NCBI GenBank assembly: GCA_913057775.1
Contig: CAJXOG010000002.1
Coordinates: 124,001 to 188,000 of the forward strand
Direction of reading: 5' to 3'
DNA: 64,000 nucleotides
Source of the DNA: an uncultured Fodinibius sp.
Lineage (GTDB): Bacteria > Bacteroidota > Rhodothermia > Balneolales > Balneolaceae
Every line of letters starts with the position of its first letter. The first letter of the stretch is position 1. The notes beneath the pieces are model-generated. The model did no database searches, had not been told where the DNA came from, and was given only the letters and a program-made list of their open reading frames with translations. The position numbers and the translations under genes were made by a program. This document shows, one piece after another, positions 36,429 through 45,850 of this stretch.

Positions 36429-36920
36429 TTAATGGTGTTTCTTTTCTAAAATATTTGAAGCTTTGGTAACTGCTTCTTTTGTCGCAAATCCTTTCTTCTT
36501 GTCTACTCGTACCAAATGATCCTGTTGGGATTCTAAGAATTCAGCTTCATCATCAATAATGACATATGAAGTAATTTTAGGTGAGTTATTTTGTAGCCAA
36601 TGTTGGATTTCATGTCCTCTGCAATAATTATTTTTATCCTGTTGCGGAGCATATGAGCTGGTGACATCTTTGATGAGTTTTGAGGGAATCTCATTAGATG
36701 CAAAGAATTCTTTAAGTTGCTCAATATTGTATTCGTGCCGCCATGAAGATGTGATAATTATCCTTGCACCATAGTGCTCGCAAAGCAGGGAAATATGTTT
36801 ACAAGCGGTAGGATCCCATTTCTTATTTGTTGCCTTGCCAGACGCTATTTTCTGGCGTTTCAAGTGGTTAATTGTATTTAAGACCCCGTCAATATCAAGA
36901 AAGATTATATTTTTGACCAT
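36429..36920 (-). CDS. HAD-family phosphatase-like protein (HAD_SAK type)
   Basis: The 163-residue protein begins FLDIDGVLNT, the HAD motif I with both aspartates, followed by ITSSWRHEYN (motif II, Ser/Thr) and VIIDDEAEF (motif IV acids). The order and short cap match the HAD domain named for Swiss-army-knife RNA repair proteins. No other RNA repair gene is adjacent, so the role is unknown. Confidence 0.82.
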   Translation of the reverse strand: MVKNIIFLDIDGVLNTINHLKRQKIASGKATNKKWDPTACKHISLLCEHYGARIIITSSWRHEYNIEQLKEFFASNEIPSKLIKDVTSSYAPQQDKNNYCRGHEIQHWLQNNSPKITSYVIIDDEAEFLESQQDHLVRVDKKKGFATKEAVTKASNILEKKHH

Positions 36921-37163
36921 CCATCAGATGAGCTATTAGAAGTAAATATTTAAATAATGAACGATGAGATAAAAAGCCAAAAAAACAACAGTAGAGTACC
37001 AGGAGCTTCCGCTTATGGTTATCACTCTTTTAAATACTAGTATTAAGTTTTCTTTTGATCTCTTAAAATATCTTTAGGGGAGAAGGGCATTAATATTGGA
37101 TAAAAACAGGATTGCTTTCACCAAAAAATAAATCTACAAGTCAATAACTTGCAGGGCATATAG
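36921..37163. other. Gap before tRNA-Leu; nothing recognised
   Basis: The region is AT-rich with no convincing ORF, repeat or strong hairpin. It may contain the 3' trailer of the tRNA transcript. Confidence 0.5.
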
Positions 37164-37248
37164 TGCCCAAGAAAGGACTCGAACCTTCACGGGGATAATC
37201 CCCACATGCTCCTGAAGCATGCGCGTCTACCAATTCCGCCACTTGGGC
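37164..37248 (-). tRNA. tRNA-Leu (anticodon CAG)
   Basis: Minus-strand sequence forms a complete class II tRNA: acceptor arm GCCCAAG / CTTGGGC, D loop with GGTAGACG, anticodon stem CATGC / GCATG with loop TTCAGGA (anticodon CAG), a variable arm GGGGATTATCCCC, and T arm with GGTTCGAGTCC. The 3' CCA is not encoded. Leu(CAG) reads CUG. Confidence 0.97.
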
Positions 37249-37371
37249 AAATAAGAAACAGCTTTTGAAGAGCCACAAATATAGCAGTTTTCATCACTAA
37301 TTTGAAACACGTTCGCGGGTTTTTATTTAGTATGTGTCCGGTCTACCGACGTGTTTGGAGCGGTGGGTTTA

Positions 37372-38505
37372 TCAGTTGTCTTCAGTCACAAAGTTCCAGC
37401 GATATCGTTCACCGAGCTCATTGCCGGCCAGGTCGGTGACGGAAGCACTGATGACAGCGATGTAGTATTCCCGGTCGCGCAGGTCTACATTCGGGATAAA
37501 CCGGGCGGTATTATTTGTGTAGTCTACCGATCCCGAAACTTGTAGAAATCCTGTGCTGTGGCTTTCGTAGAGTATAAATGTTTCATTATTGATCGTAGCC
37601 GGGTCCATAGGTTCATTGAAGGTGGCCGTTATTAGGATATCATCATCAACGTTGCTTTCATTGTTGCGGGGATTTGTGGAAAGCACGCGGGGTGGTGTTC
37701 GGTCAATCACTTTAGTAGTGAAGGTCCAGCTGTGTTTTTGATCGGGCGAATGCCCGAATTGGTCTTCAATGTCCACGGTTATGGTTGCCGTAAATTCGGT
37801 GCCGTCCTGCAGTGCACCGGATGGATTAAATTTGGCGGTAGCGGTGGATTCGGCATAGCTAACTGAGCCGGTAACAATGCTGCCGTTATCGTTTTGTACG
37901 TAGAAGGTGTTGCTGTTGATGGTTTCGGGATTCAGTTTTTTGCTGAACTGAACTAAGATATTTTTGTTGAGATCAATATCGGTGGCACCGTTTCGCGGTT
38001 TGGTGGCAGTAACGGAGGGCGGGTTCCGCTCTTCTTCGGACAGGGGACGTGTGGTAAAGTTCCAAGCATATTCCTGGTCCATGTTGTTACCCTGCGTATC
38101 AGCAATAAGGGGGGATAAGGTAGAGGTGATCACTTTGCTTCTGTCAAACTCCTGGGCTGGTATAAAGGTAATGATGCTGTCACTAATTGAGAATGTCCCG
38201 GATACAACAGCCGTATCTTCACGAATAATAAAAGTGCTTTCATTGACGGTGGCCGAGTCGATGACAGTGTTGAAACTTACTTGTATGGGGGTATCAAGTT
38301 CAATGTCTCGGGCATCATCGAGGGGTTGTGTTTCTACGACCTGAACTTGTACGGGGGTCGGGCTTCCATCCAGGGAATCAGCAAGACTGGGAAGTTTTTG
38401 TTCCTTACAACCTGCTGTGATAAGGATTGCAAGGATACCTATTGCAAAGATGAATTTGTTGTTTAAATAGCGGACAGCTTTAGCCGCTCTTTTTCGTTGG
38501 TGCAT
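37372..38505 (-). CDS. Lipoprotein with three bacterial Ig-like (Big_5/SbsA type) domains
   Basis: The 377-residue product has a lipoprotein signal ending ITAGC (Cys33). It then has three tandem repeats of about 105 residues, each starting with a 'P..V....P.....DID' pattern and holding 'FN..MDPATIN..TF' (approximately 52-155, 161-268 and 270-377). This matches the SbsA Ig-like domain used in surface and adhesion proteins. It probably extends from the outer membrane. The ligand is unknown. Confidence 0.88.
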   Translation of the reverse strand: MHQRKRAAKAVRYLNNKFIFAIGILAILITAGCKEQKLPSLADSLDGSPTPVQVQVVETQPLDDARDIELDTPIQVSFNTVIDSATVNESTFIIREDTAVVSGTFSISDSIITFIPAQEFDRSKVITSTLSPLIADTQGNNMDQEYAWNFTTRPLSEEERNPPSVTATKPRNGATDIDLNKNILVQFSKKLNPETINSNTFYVQNDNGSIVTGSVSYAESTATAKFNPSGALQDGTEFTATITVDIEDQFGHSPDQKHSWTFTTKVIDRTPPRVLSTNPRNNESNVDDDILITATFNEPMDPATINNETFILYESHSTGFLQVSGSVDYTNNTARFIPNVDLRDREYYIAVISASVTDLAGNELGERYRWNFVTEDN

Positions 38506-38764
38506 ACCCCTATCCCCCTAGGTTAAATTTTTGGGCCAATATTTTTGATACCTTAATCCAAAAATAAGTTTAATTTCTATATCGGGAGTGAGGTTTTGCA
38601 GTGAATGTTCGTAGATGAATGTACTACAATGGTTAGTGGGATTGTAGATGAAGGATGACTTATATTTGTATTGATGGGGTTTTGCGGATAAATAAGCCTA
38701 TCCCAAAAAGAGTAACGCAAACTATGCGAATTAAGGGCTGAGTAGAAGAAAGGGCATAAAATAA

Positions 38765-38790
38765 AAAAGCCCGCTATAAAGCGGGCTTTT
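38765..38790. terminator. Terminator downstream of the cold-shock gene
   Basis: The stem AAAAGCCCGC (38765-38774) with GCGGGCTTTT (38781-38790) and a six-base loop TATAAA is followed on the minus strand by T residues. It ends the cold-shock transcript. The 38506-38764 gap next to it holds nothing else recognised. Confidence 0.85.
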
Positions 38791-38813
38791 AAAATCCAAT
38801 AAAAATCTCGGAT

Positions 38814-39029
38814 CTATTTGTAATCCAGGCTGGTTACGTTCGTAGCACTTAAGCCTTTGGGAGTCTCTTCTACCTCAAACTCAACGGCTTCGCCGTCTTC
38901 AAGTCCTTGGTTGTAATCGAGGTTCTCGACATTGTTTCTGTGGACAAAAATATCATCGCCGCCCTCGTCAGGTGCAATAAATCCAAATCCTTTTTTAGTG
39001 TCGAAGAACTTTATTTTTCCTTGTTTCAT
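38814..39029 (-). CDS. Cold-shock/RNA-chaperone protein of the CspA family
   Basis: The 71-residue OB-fold protein has RNP1 (KKGFGFIAPD) and RNP2 (DIFVHRNNV) and an acidic middle typical of the family. Such proteins melt RNA structure, often at low temperature. A long leader (at least 100 bases of non-coding sequence) lies upstream, as is common for thermosensitive csp mRNAs. It is monocistronic, with its own terminator. Confidence 0.96.
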   Translation of the reverse strand: MKQGKIKFFDTKKGFGFIAPDEGGDDIFVHRNNVENLDYNQGLEDGEAVEFEVEETPKGLSATNVTSLDYK

Positions 39030-39203
39030 AACTATAACTGTGTCTTTGTGTACACCTGTCGGCTCTGTCTGATGAAAAGAGTTGAATTAACGCGTCGTTT
39101 CAAAGAAGTAACTTACTAGGTGGGTAATTAAATATAACGATGCAAGGTAATGCTATTTGAGCACAATACCTATTTATTATCTTAGATATTTTACAGCCGG
39201 CAT

Positions 39204-40409
39204 TTATTGGGGGTGATTTTTAGTGTCAAAAACGGCCCGCATCATCCGTTTGTATTCTTCGGTGAGGAATACATCGCGGCGTGCCATCATTGCCTCCATT
39301 GCTTCAAGGGCCTTATCCAGGCGATATGTTTGAATGACGTTGGAGCCGACCCAGCTGAACGATGGAATAAGCTTGGGAGGAAAATCATTCGAAAAGATAT
39401 TACAGCTGACCCCACAGATCGTACCGGTATTGAGCTGTGTGTTGATGGCTGTTTTGGAATGATCGCCCATTACTGTTCCAAAAAACTGCTGGTTTGTTTC
39501 CAGCTCCTGCCCATCAGACCAATCGGGAATACGTATGGTGCTGTAGTTATTTTTCAGGTTTGAGGTGTTGGTGTCGGCTCCCAAATTGCACCACTGACCA
39601 ATGATGGAGTTGCCGACAAATCCGTCGTGACCTTTATTACTGTAAGAGTGGAATATGGAGTTATCGACTTCGCCTCCAACCTTGCAGACCGGGCCGATAG
39701 TGGTATCCTCATAAATTTTTGCGCCCATTTTGATGGTAGCGTCTTTGCAGATGGCCACTGGTCCCCGGATGTGAGATCCGGACATAACAGTTGCATTTTT
39801 ACCGATGAAAATAGGTCCCTTTGAAGCATTGAGTACACAACCGGCTTCGATTGTGGCACCATCTTGTATGTATATCTTGTCCTTTTTTTCAAGCACGGCG
39901 TGATCCGAAACGGTGCCGCTAATAGTACTATTTATTCCCAGCAATTCAATATCTCGAACAATTTCTTGGCCGTTCAGCTGGAACAGATCCCACAGGTTGC
40001 TGATGGATAAAAAATCATTAGATTCCAGCACAAAAAGGGTGTTGAAATCAGGTTCACCACTTTCAATCCATTGCCCGGAGGTTGCACCATCTACTTTGGC
40101 GGCAATGATCGTCTCTCCGTATGTAAGATATTGACCTTCACTCAAATTGTTGACTTGAGTGACCAGTTGTTCGGTCGGCAGATATCTGCTGTTAATCCAG
40201 ATACAGTTCTCATCTGTTGATATATCACCATCATCAAATATCCCTGTGAACTCCGGACGGATTATTCTATCGATTTTCGTAGGATGTAATGCTTGCTCCC
40301 ATTTCTCTGAAACTGTTAATATACCAATGCGCAGGTCGTCTGTGGGACGTGTTAGAGTAAGGGGATGAAAGGTGGTCAGCTTTTCATCTTCAAAGAAACA
40401 TAGCTGCAT
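39204..40409 (-). CDS. GlmU-like nucleotidyltransferase/acetyltransferase (Bacteroidota type)
   Basis: The 401-residue protein begins MQLCFFEDEKLTTFHPLTLTRP and has an N-terminal sugar-nucleotide region to about residue 180. It is followed by a left-handed hexapeptide beta-helix (repeats such as 'GSHIRGPVAICKDATIKMGAKI'-type turns with GPVAI, GAKIYED, GPVCKVGG). This matches the 'alternative' GlmU family of Bacteroidota, proposed to make UDP-GlcNAc. Its divergent neighbour glmS makes glucosamine-6-phosphate, supporting that role. Activity is inferred. Confidence 0.88.
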   Translation of the reverse strand: MQLCFFEDEKLTTFHPLTLTRPTDDLRIGILTVSEKWEQALHPTKIDRIIRPEFTGIFDDGDISTDENCIWINSRYLPTEQLVTQVNNLSEGQYLTYGETIIAAKVDGATSGQWIESGEPDFNTLFVLESNDFLSISNLWDLFQLNGQEIVRDIELLGINSTISGTVSDHAVLEKKDKIYIQDGATIEAGCVLNASKGPIFIGKNATVMSGSHIRGPVAICKDATIKMGAKIYEDTTIGPVCKVGGEVDNSIFHSYSNKGHDGFVGNSIIGQWCNLGADTNTSNLKNNYSTIRIPDWSDGQELETNQQFFGTVMGDHSKTAINTQLNTGTICGVSCNIFSNDFPPKLIPSFSWVGSNVIQTYRLDKALEAMEAMMARRDVFLTEEYKRMMRAVFDTKNHPQ

Positions 40410-40544
40410 GATTATACCATTTAAATGATTAATTATAATTGTTTCAAAATATCTGCCAGAATGATAACTTTAGTATTGATCAAATCTCAGTCTGAGAGAG
40501 ACAGTATAAGAATCAGGAAACAAATACAATAATAAAAGACATCT

Positions 40545-42389
40545 ATGTGCGGAATTGTAGGATATATAGGAAATAAACAAGCTAGCGATATCATTGTAAA
40601 AGGGCTTGAGCGCCTTGAATATCGCGGATATGACTCTGCGGGTATTGCTTTGCTTAATGGTCAGTTAGACATAAAGAAGGGAAAAGGAAAGGTCCAGAAC
40701 CTTAAGAAAAAGATAAAAGCCGATCCCAGTGAGGGTCTTGTAGGCATTGGACATACGCGCTGGGCTACGCACGGTGCACCCAATGATATAAATTCTCATC
40801 CACATGTTAGTGAATCGGGAAAAATTGCGCTTGTTCACAACGGTATTATTGAGAATTACAATACCTTAAAGAAAGAGCTGAAAAATAAGGGGCGGACGTT
40901 TCATACAGATACCGATACGGAAGTTATTGCTCAACTGATCGAAGAGATTTACGAGAATAACAACGGTGAAGAAATTACATTCGAACAGGCCGTGCAGATG
41001 GCGTTGCAGCAGGTGGTAGGCACGTATGGATTGGCTATTTTGAATGTTGAAGAACCCAATCGCATCATCGTAGCTCGAAAAGGGTCGCCTTTGCTGCTGG
41101 GTATTGGCGACGGTGAAATGTTTATAGCTTCGGATGCTTCGCCCATCGTTGAACACACCAAAAAGGTTATCTATTTGGATGACGGTGAAATGGCCATTGT
41201 TACAAAGGATGGATATGAGGTTAAAACCATCAACGATGTGCCGCTTACGAAGAAAGTCCACGAGCTTGCGATGAGTATTGAAGAGATTGAAAAGGGCGGT
41301 TATCCGCACTTTATGCTCAAGGAGATTTTTGAGCAGCCGCGCGCCATTTCGGATTGTCTTCGGGGACGCATCAATGTAGAAGATCATTCTATACAATTGG
41401 GTGGTATTGCCGATGTTCTGGATAAGGTGGTGAATGCCAATCGCTTGATTATTGCGGCCTGCGGTACCAGTTGGCATGCCGGCCTGGTTGCTGAATATCT
41501 GTTTGAACACCTGGCCAAGCTGTCTGTGGAAGTGGAGTATGCTTCTGAATTCCGATATCGCGAAGCCCTTATTGATGAAGACGACGTAATGCTGGTTATT
41601 TCGCAAAGCGGTGAAACGGCAGATACACTGGCAGCTTTGCGTACCGCAAAAGAACGCGGAGCACTTACGCTGGGCGTTTGTAATGTAGTAGGATCTACCA
41701 TTGCCCGTGATACCGATGCCGGTGTTTATACGCATGCCGGACCGGAGATTGGAGTTGCATCCACCAAAGCGTTTACAACACAGGTTTCAGTGTTGGCAAT
41801 GATGGCTATCCTGCTGGGACAAAAACGAGGCGTGCTTGACGAGGATTATGCGGCGCGACTGATTGAAGAGTTGGATCGTATCCCCGGGAAAGTGCAGAAA
41901 ATTTTGGATAACAGCGATTCTCTTAAAGATATGGCCAGGCTTTTTAGTTATGCGCCGAACTTCTTGTATTTGGGACGAACATACAATTTCCCGGTAGCAT
42001 TAGAGGGTGCATTGAAGCTCAAGGAGATTTCATATATCCATGCGGAAGGGTATCCCGCCGCGGAGATGAAACACGGTCCTATCGCCCTCATCGATGAGAT
42101 GATGCCTGTGGTAGTGGTTGCTGCTACGGATCATACCAATGAGAAGATGATCAGCAATATTGAAGAGGTGAAAGCACGCGAAGGACGTATTATTTCGATA
42201 ACAGGCGAAGACAATGAGGAGGTTATCAATCTTTCTGAGTTTTCTTGTCCAATTCCAGAGACTGAAGATTGTCTTTCCCCAATGCTAACGACCATTCCGT
42301 TACAACTGCTTTCCTATTATATTGCCGTAAATCGCGGTTGTAATGTAGATCAGCCACGAAATCTTGCAAAAAGCGTAACGGTGGAATAA
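40545..42389 (+). CDS. glmS: Glutamine--fructose-6-phosphate aminotransferase GlmS
   Basis: The 614-residue enzyme begins MCGIVGYIG, exposing the catalytic Cys2 of the glutaminase domain after Met removal. It has GHTRWATHG and two SIS domains (CGTSWHAGLVAEYL near 307 and SQSGETADTLAAL), and ends with the family tail PRNLAKSVTVE. It commits fructose-6-phosphate to amino-sugar and cell-wall synthesis. No glmS ribozyme was seen in the 135-bp leader. A terminator follows at 42414-42442. Confidence 0.98.
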   Translation: MCGIVGYIGNKQASDIIVKGLERLEYRGYDSAGIALLNGQLDIKKGKGKVQNLKKKIKADPSEGLVGIGHTRWATHGAPNDINSHPHVSESGKIALVHNGIIENYNTLKKELKNKGRTFHTDTDTEVIAQLIEEIYENNNGEEITFEQAVQMALQQVVGTYGLAILNVEEPNRIIVARKGSPLLLGIGDGEMFIASDASPIVEHTKKVIYLDDGEMAIVTKDGYEVKTINDVPLTKKVHELAMSIEEIEKGGYPHFMLKEIFEQPRAISDCLRGRINVEDHSIQLGGIADVLDKVVNANRLIIAACGTSWHAGLVAEYLFEHLAKLSVEVEYASEFRYREALIDEDDVMLVISQSGETADTLAALRTAKERGALTLGVCNVVGSTIARDTDAGVYTHAGPEIGVASTKAFTTQVSVLAMMAILLGQKRGVLDEDYAARLIEELDRIPGKVQKILDNSDSLKDMARLFSYAPNFLYLGRTYNFPVALEGALKLKEISYIHAEGYPAAEMKHGPIALIDEMMPVVVVAATDHTNEKMISNIEEVKAREGRIISITGEDNEEVINLSEFSCPIPETEDCLSPMLTTIPLQLLSYYIAVNRGCNVDQPRNLAKSVTVE

Positions 42390-42413
42390 TAGCTTAAATA
42401 AAATCAATTTTTT

Positions 42414-42442
42414 AAGGGCAGGGCTGTATAAGCTTTGCCCTT
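42414..42442 (+). terminator. Terminator downstream of glmS
   Basis: AAGGGCA pairs with TGCCCTT, extended inward by two G-U pairs and GCT/AGC around a five-base loop, and a T-rich run follows. It separates glmS from the copper regulator. Confidence 0.85.
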
Positions 42443-42505
42443 TTGTTTTTTTATAGGGTATTTTAGTCGTAAACGATTTCCTAATTTGGCGCGTTTTATT
42501 GATCT

Positions 42506-43075
42506 ATGACGACACTACAAATTAAAAATATGGTATGCGACCGCTGTATTATGATGGTGCAGCAGGTGTTGGAAGATCTGGGATTTGAGGTCGAATCTAT
42601 TGCGCTTGGCAAAGTTGCTATTATTGAAGATATTGAATCTGAAGATCTCGAAAAGATAAGCGAAGAATTGGTCGATAAAGGATTCGAGCTTATTCAAAAG
42701 AACGATAAAGCGTTACTTGAACAGATAAAAGTTCAGCTTATTGACTATATCAAGCATCTGGAAGACTCCGATGAACCTGATAAGGTTTCTACATTTTTAG
42801 AGAGTAATCTGAATTATAATTATAGTTATCTGAGCAAGTATTTTTCAGATTACGGAGGTGTGACTATTGAGAAATATCTCATCAACCTGAAAATAGAACG
42901 GGTTAAAGAGTTGCTTACCTATGATGAATTGACGCTGAGCGAGATCGCATGGAAGCTCAATTACAGTAGCGTGCAATATCTTTCCAATCAGTTTAAAAAG
43001 GTAACTGGAGAAACGGTGAGTTCTTTTCGCAGCCATTCTGATCAGAATAGTCGACAGTCGCTGGATGCTGTATAA
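42506..43075 (+). CDS. HMA-domain AraC-type transcriptional regulator (copper module)
   Basis: The 189-residue protein fuses a heavy-metal-associated-like N-terminal domain (NMVCDRCIMMVQQVLEDLGF, CxxC-type motif at residues 10-13, about 1-70) to an AraC/XylS helix-turn-helix domain (TIEKYLINLKIERVKELL and LSEIAWKLNYSSVQYLSNQFKKVTG, about 105-175). The small N-terminal fold suggests direct sensing of a soft metal such as copper. It is 106 bp upstream of the copper ATPase in the same direction. Its ligand and operator are inferred. Confidence 0.88.
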   Translation: MTTLQIKNMVCDRCIMMVQQVLEDLGFEVESIALGKVAIIEDIESEDLEKISEELVDKGFELIQKNDKALLEQIKVQLIDYIKHLEDSDEPDKVSTFLESNLNYNYSYLSKYFSDYGGVTIEKYLINLKIERVKELLTYDELTLSEIAWKLNYSSVQYLSNQFKKVTGETVSSFRSHSDQNSRQSLDAV

Positions 43076-43181
43076 GCTTCAGCATCCAAAAATATTACAC
43101 ATTTCTTTTAATGGATTGTAAGGGTTGCTTGGCCTATAGCTCTTATACTTAGATGTAATTTAAAATTTAGTAGATACAGTT

Positions 43182-45440
43182 ATGAAAGAGTCACTGCAAA
43201 TCGAAGGAATGCACTGTGCCGGTTGTGCTAACAGCGTAGAAAAAGCCCTTTCTGAGGTCGAGGGGGTTGGTAAAGCCTCAGTTAACTTGGCCACGGAAAA
43301 AGCTTTTGTTGAGTTTGAGAATGGGGAGGTTACCCGTGAAAAATTAAAGGAGGCAGTGCAAAATGCCGGCTATGATATTAAGGAGGAAGCCGACGAAAAA
43401 GAAGATCCGGATGTAACTGGCAAAAAAAAACTTGATGCAGCCTATCACAAGATGTGGTGGTCATGGGCATTGACCATTCCTATTATTTTGCTGATGATCC
43501 CCGAAATGTTTGCAGGCTATGCTCTTGGCGGGGAGTTAGTATATCAGCTGTTGATGATAGGACTTTCCTCGGTTGTGATATTTTATCCCGGTTGGGAAAC
43601 CCTTAAAGGAGCGTGGAAGTCAGCGATTAATCGCTCACCCAATATGGATGTACTTATTGCGATGGGATCGCTGGCAGCATTGGGAACGGGATTTGTAGCC
43701 CTGCTGCATATTTTTGGGATGGCACCGCCTTTCCACAGCTTTGCGGGTATTGCGGGCATGATTATGGCTTTTCATCTTACGGGACGTTATGTCGAGACTA
43801 AAGCGAAGGGTCGTGCTTCTGAAGCGATAAAGAATTTAATGACTCTGGAGGCCAAAGAGGCGACTATCATTCGGAACGGCAAGGAGATGACCATTCCCAT
43901 AAAAGATTTGGAGGTTGATGATGTGATGATTGTTCGGCCGGGTGAAAAAATTCCGACCGATGGCAAGGTTGTCGATGGTGAAAGCAGTGTTGATGAGTCG
44001 CTTGCTACGGGCGAATCGATGCCGGTTCGGAAAGAGAAGGGCGATGAAGTGATCGGGTCGACCATCAACAAAAATGGTACGCTTAAGGTGCAGGCGACCA
44101 AGGTGGGCAGTGAGACTTTTCTAAATCAGATTATTCGAATGGTTGAAGAAGCCCAGAGTTCAAAGGTACCTATACAAGAGTTTGCCGATCGTATTACCGC
44201 TGTTTTTGTCCCGGTTATTATTGGATTAGCACTTACTACATGGGCGGCGTGGATGATATTTCCGGAATTTTTTGGACAGGTTGCGGTCTGGGCATCAGGA
44301 TTTATTCCGTGGGTAAATCCGGGAATGGGATCTGTTGCCTTAGCATTTTATGCGGCCATTGCGGTATTGGTTATTGCATGTCCCTGTGCTTTGGGATTAG
44401 CCACGCCAACGGCCTTGATGGTTGGCACCGGCCTTGGAGCCGAAAACGGTATTTTAATCCGCAAGGGTAAAGCCGTTGAGCTTTTACGGGAAACAGATGT
44501 GATAGTACTCGATAAGACCGGAACGATTACCAAAGGAGAACCTTCCGTTACAGATGTGGAAGTATTATCTGGTTGGGATAAATTAACGATGCTGAAATAT
44601 GCTGCAGCAGCAGAAAGGGGATCCGAGCATCCACTTGGTGAGGCGATTGTTAATCACACCAAAGAAAAAGAAATTGATCTGTGGGACGCGTCAGGATTTG
44701 AAGCCGTTACTGGCAAAGGTATTCGAGCAAAGGTTGAAGGAAGAGAAGTTATTGTTGGTAATAAACCATTATTTGAAGAAGAAAATGTTGAGATCAGTGG
44801 TGATGCAAAAGCTGATATTGAGCAATATGAAGCGCAGGCCAAGACGACTGTTTTGGTTGGAGTAGATGGAGAGTTGGTTGGACTAATAGCTATTGCCGAT
44901 CCTATTAAAGAAGACAGCAAAAAGGCTATAGCTACCATTAAGAAGATGGGGTTTACCCCGGTTATGATTACCGGAGATAACGAACGAACGGCGCGCGCAG
45001 TGGCAAATGAAGTAGGTATTGAGCAGGTGATCGCGGGCGTACTACCGGATCAAAAATCCGATCAGATAAAGCGTCTCCAGGCAAACGGAAAGAAAGTTAT
45101 TATGGTGGGGGATGGTATTAATGATGCTCCTGCATTGACACAGGCCGATGTAGGCATCGCCATCGGTACCGGAACCGACGTGGCTATAGAGTCCGGTGAT
45201 ATTGTGCTCGTAAAAGGAGAGTTGCAATCGGTAGTGCAAGCGATAAAGCTAAGTGAATCTACATTTGAAAAGATAAAGCAAAATCTCTTTTGGGCTTTCT
45301 TTTATAATGTAGTAATGATTCCTCTCGCTATCATGGGGATGATGCATCCTGTTTTGGCTGAAGCTGCCATGGCATTTAGTTCGATAAACGTTGTGTTTAA
45401 TTCCAGGCGACTCCAAAAAACCGACCTTTCCACAAGGTGA
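43182..45440 (+). CDS. copA: Copper-translocating P1B-type ATPase
   Basis: The 752-residue pump has an N-terminal HMA domain with GMHCAGCAN (CxxC), eight membrane helices, the transmembrane metal site ACPCALG (Cys400-Pro-Cys402), the actuator motif TGES, the phosphorylation motif DKTGTITKG (Asp444), the HP motif in SEHPLGEA and the hinge [10 protein letters not shown]. The CPC motif and YN/SS residues in the last helices ([22 protein letters not shown]) indicate Cu+ export. The regulator upstream and the lack of a terminator between them suggest a copper-response unit. Confidence 0.96.
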   Translation: MKESLQIEGMHCAGCANSVEKALSEVEGVGKASVNLATEKAFVEFENGEVTREKLKEAVQNAGYDIKEEADEKEDPDVTGKKKLDAAYHKMWWSWALTIPIILLMIPEMFAGYALGGELVYQLLMIGLSSVVIFYPGWETLKGAWKSAINRSPNMDVLIAMGSLAALGTGFVALLHIFGMAPPFHSFAGIAGMIMAFHLTGRYVETKAKGRASEAIKNLMTLEAKEATIIRNGKEMTIPIKDLEVDDVMIVRPGEKIPTDGKVVDGESSVDESLATGESMPVRKEKGDEVIGSTINKNGTLKVQATKVGSETFLNQIIRMVEEAQSSKVPIQEFADRITAVFVPVIIGLALTTWAAWMIFPEFFGQVAVWASGFIPWVNPGMGSVALAFYAAIAVLVIACPCALGLATPTALMVGTGLGAENGILIRKGKAVELLRETDVIVLDKTGTITKGEPSVTDVEVLSGWDKLTMLKYAAAAERGSEHPLGEAIVNHTKEKEIDLWDASGFEAVTGKGIRAKVEGREVIVGNKPLFEEENVEISGDAKADIEQYEAQAKTTVLVGVDGELVGLIAIADPIKEDSKKAIATIKKMGFTPVMITGDNERTARAVANEVGIEQVIAGVLPDQKSDQIKRLQANGKKVIMVGDGINDAPALTQADVGIAIGTGTDVAIESGDIVLVKGELQSVVQAIKLSESTFEKIKQNLFWAFFYNVVMIPLAIMGMMHPVLAEAAMAFSSINVVFNSRRLQKTDLSTR

Positions 45441-45850
45441 TAAATGCATGTGGATAACTATGTGGAAAACTTGCAGTATATGATTTGTCTGGGAAATCTG
45501 TAACAAAATACCAACATATCTCTCTTGAAAGCACAATCGGGAAGAAAAAGGTAATTAAACACATAGATATCAATGTTGATAACTTGATATTAAAGGAAGG
45601 ATTTATTATTACTTAGTTGCTTTTCCGACAAAATGGAACAATAAATTTTTTGGATATCATTATGAAAGATTGGAAGGCATTAATTTTAAAAATAACATTA
45701 CTGGTGCTGATAGGCATTGTAATGTTTACAGGATAATAAGACGGCTTAATTACAAAGTTTAATTTGAATTGTAATAGCAGAAATACGTATTTGGTATGTA
45801 GTAATCGGCATACGAAAATGTATAATTTAAAAGCGTATTTCTGTGGATAA
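45426..45850. other. Cluster of DnaA-box-like sites (candidate replication origin)
   Basis: Four sites match the DnaA box TTATCCACA on the minus strand within about 400 bp: TGTGGATAA (45449-45457, exact), TGTGGAAAA (45461-45469, one mismatch), TGTTGATAA (45574-45582, one mismatch) and TGTGGATAA (45842-45850, exact). A weaker inverted one, CTTTCCACA, is at 45426-45434. The 400-bp gap is AT-rich and essentially non-coding. Flanking gene orientation is mostly leftward to the left and rightward to the right. Origin function is inferred; dnaA is not in the window. Confidence 0.5.
45662..45736 (+). CDS. Possible 24-residue membrane peptide
   Basis: The frame reads MKDWKALILK then a hydrophobic stretch ITLLVLIGIVMF and ends TG before TAA. 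It has one membrane helix with a basic amphipathic N-terminus. It lies within the DnaA-box region and has a poor ribosome site, so it may be chance. Confidence 0.3.
   Translation: MKDWKALILKITLLVLIGIVMFTG

Noticed and set aside
43076-43181. CueR-like palindromic copper operator upstream of copA
   Set aside because: Only a weak TAAGGG...CTCTTA symmetry is present, not the characteristic dyad with a 19-base spacer.
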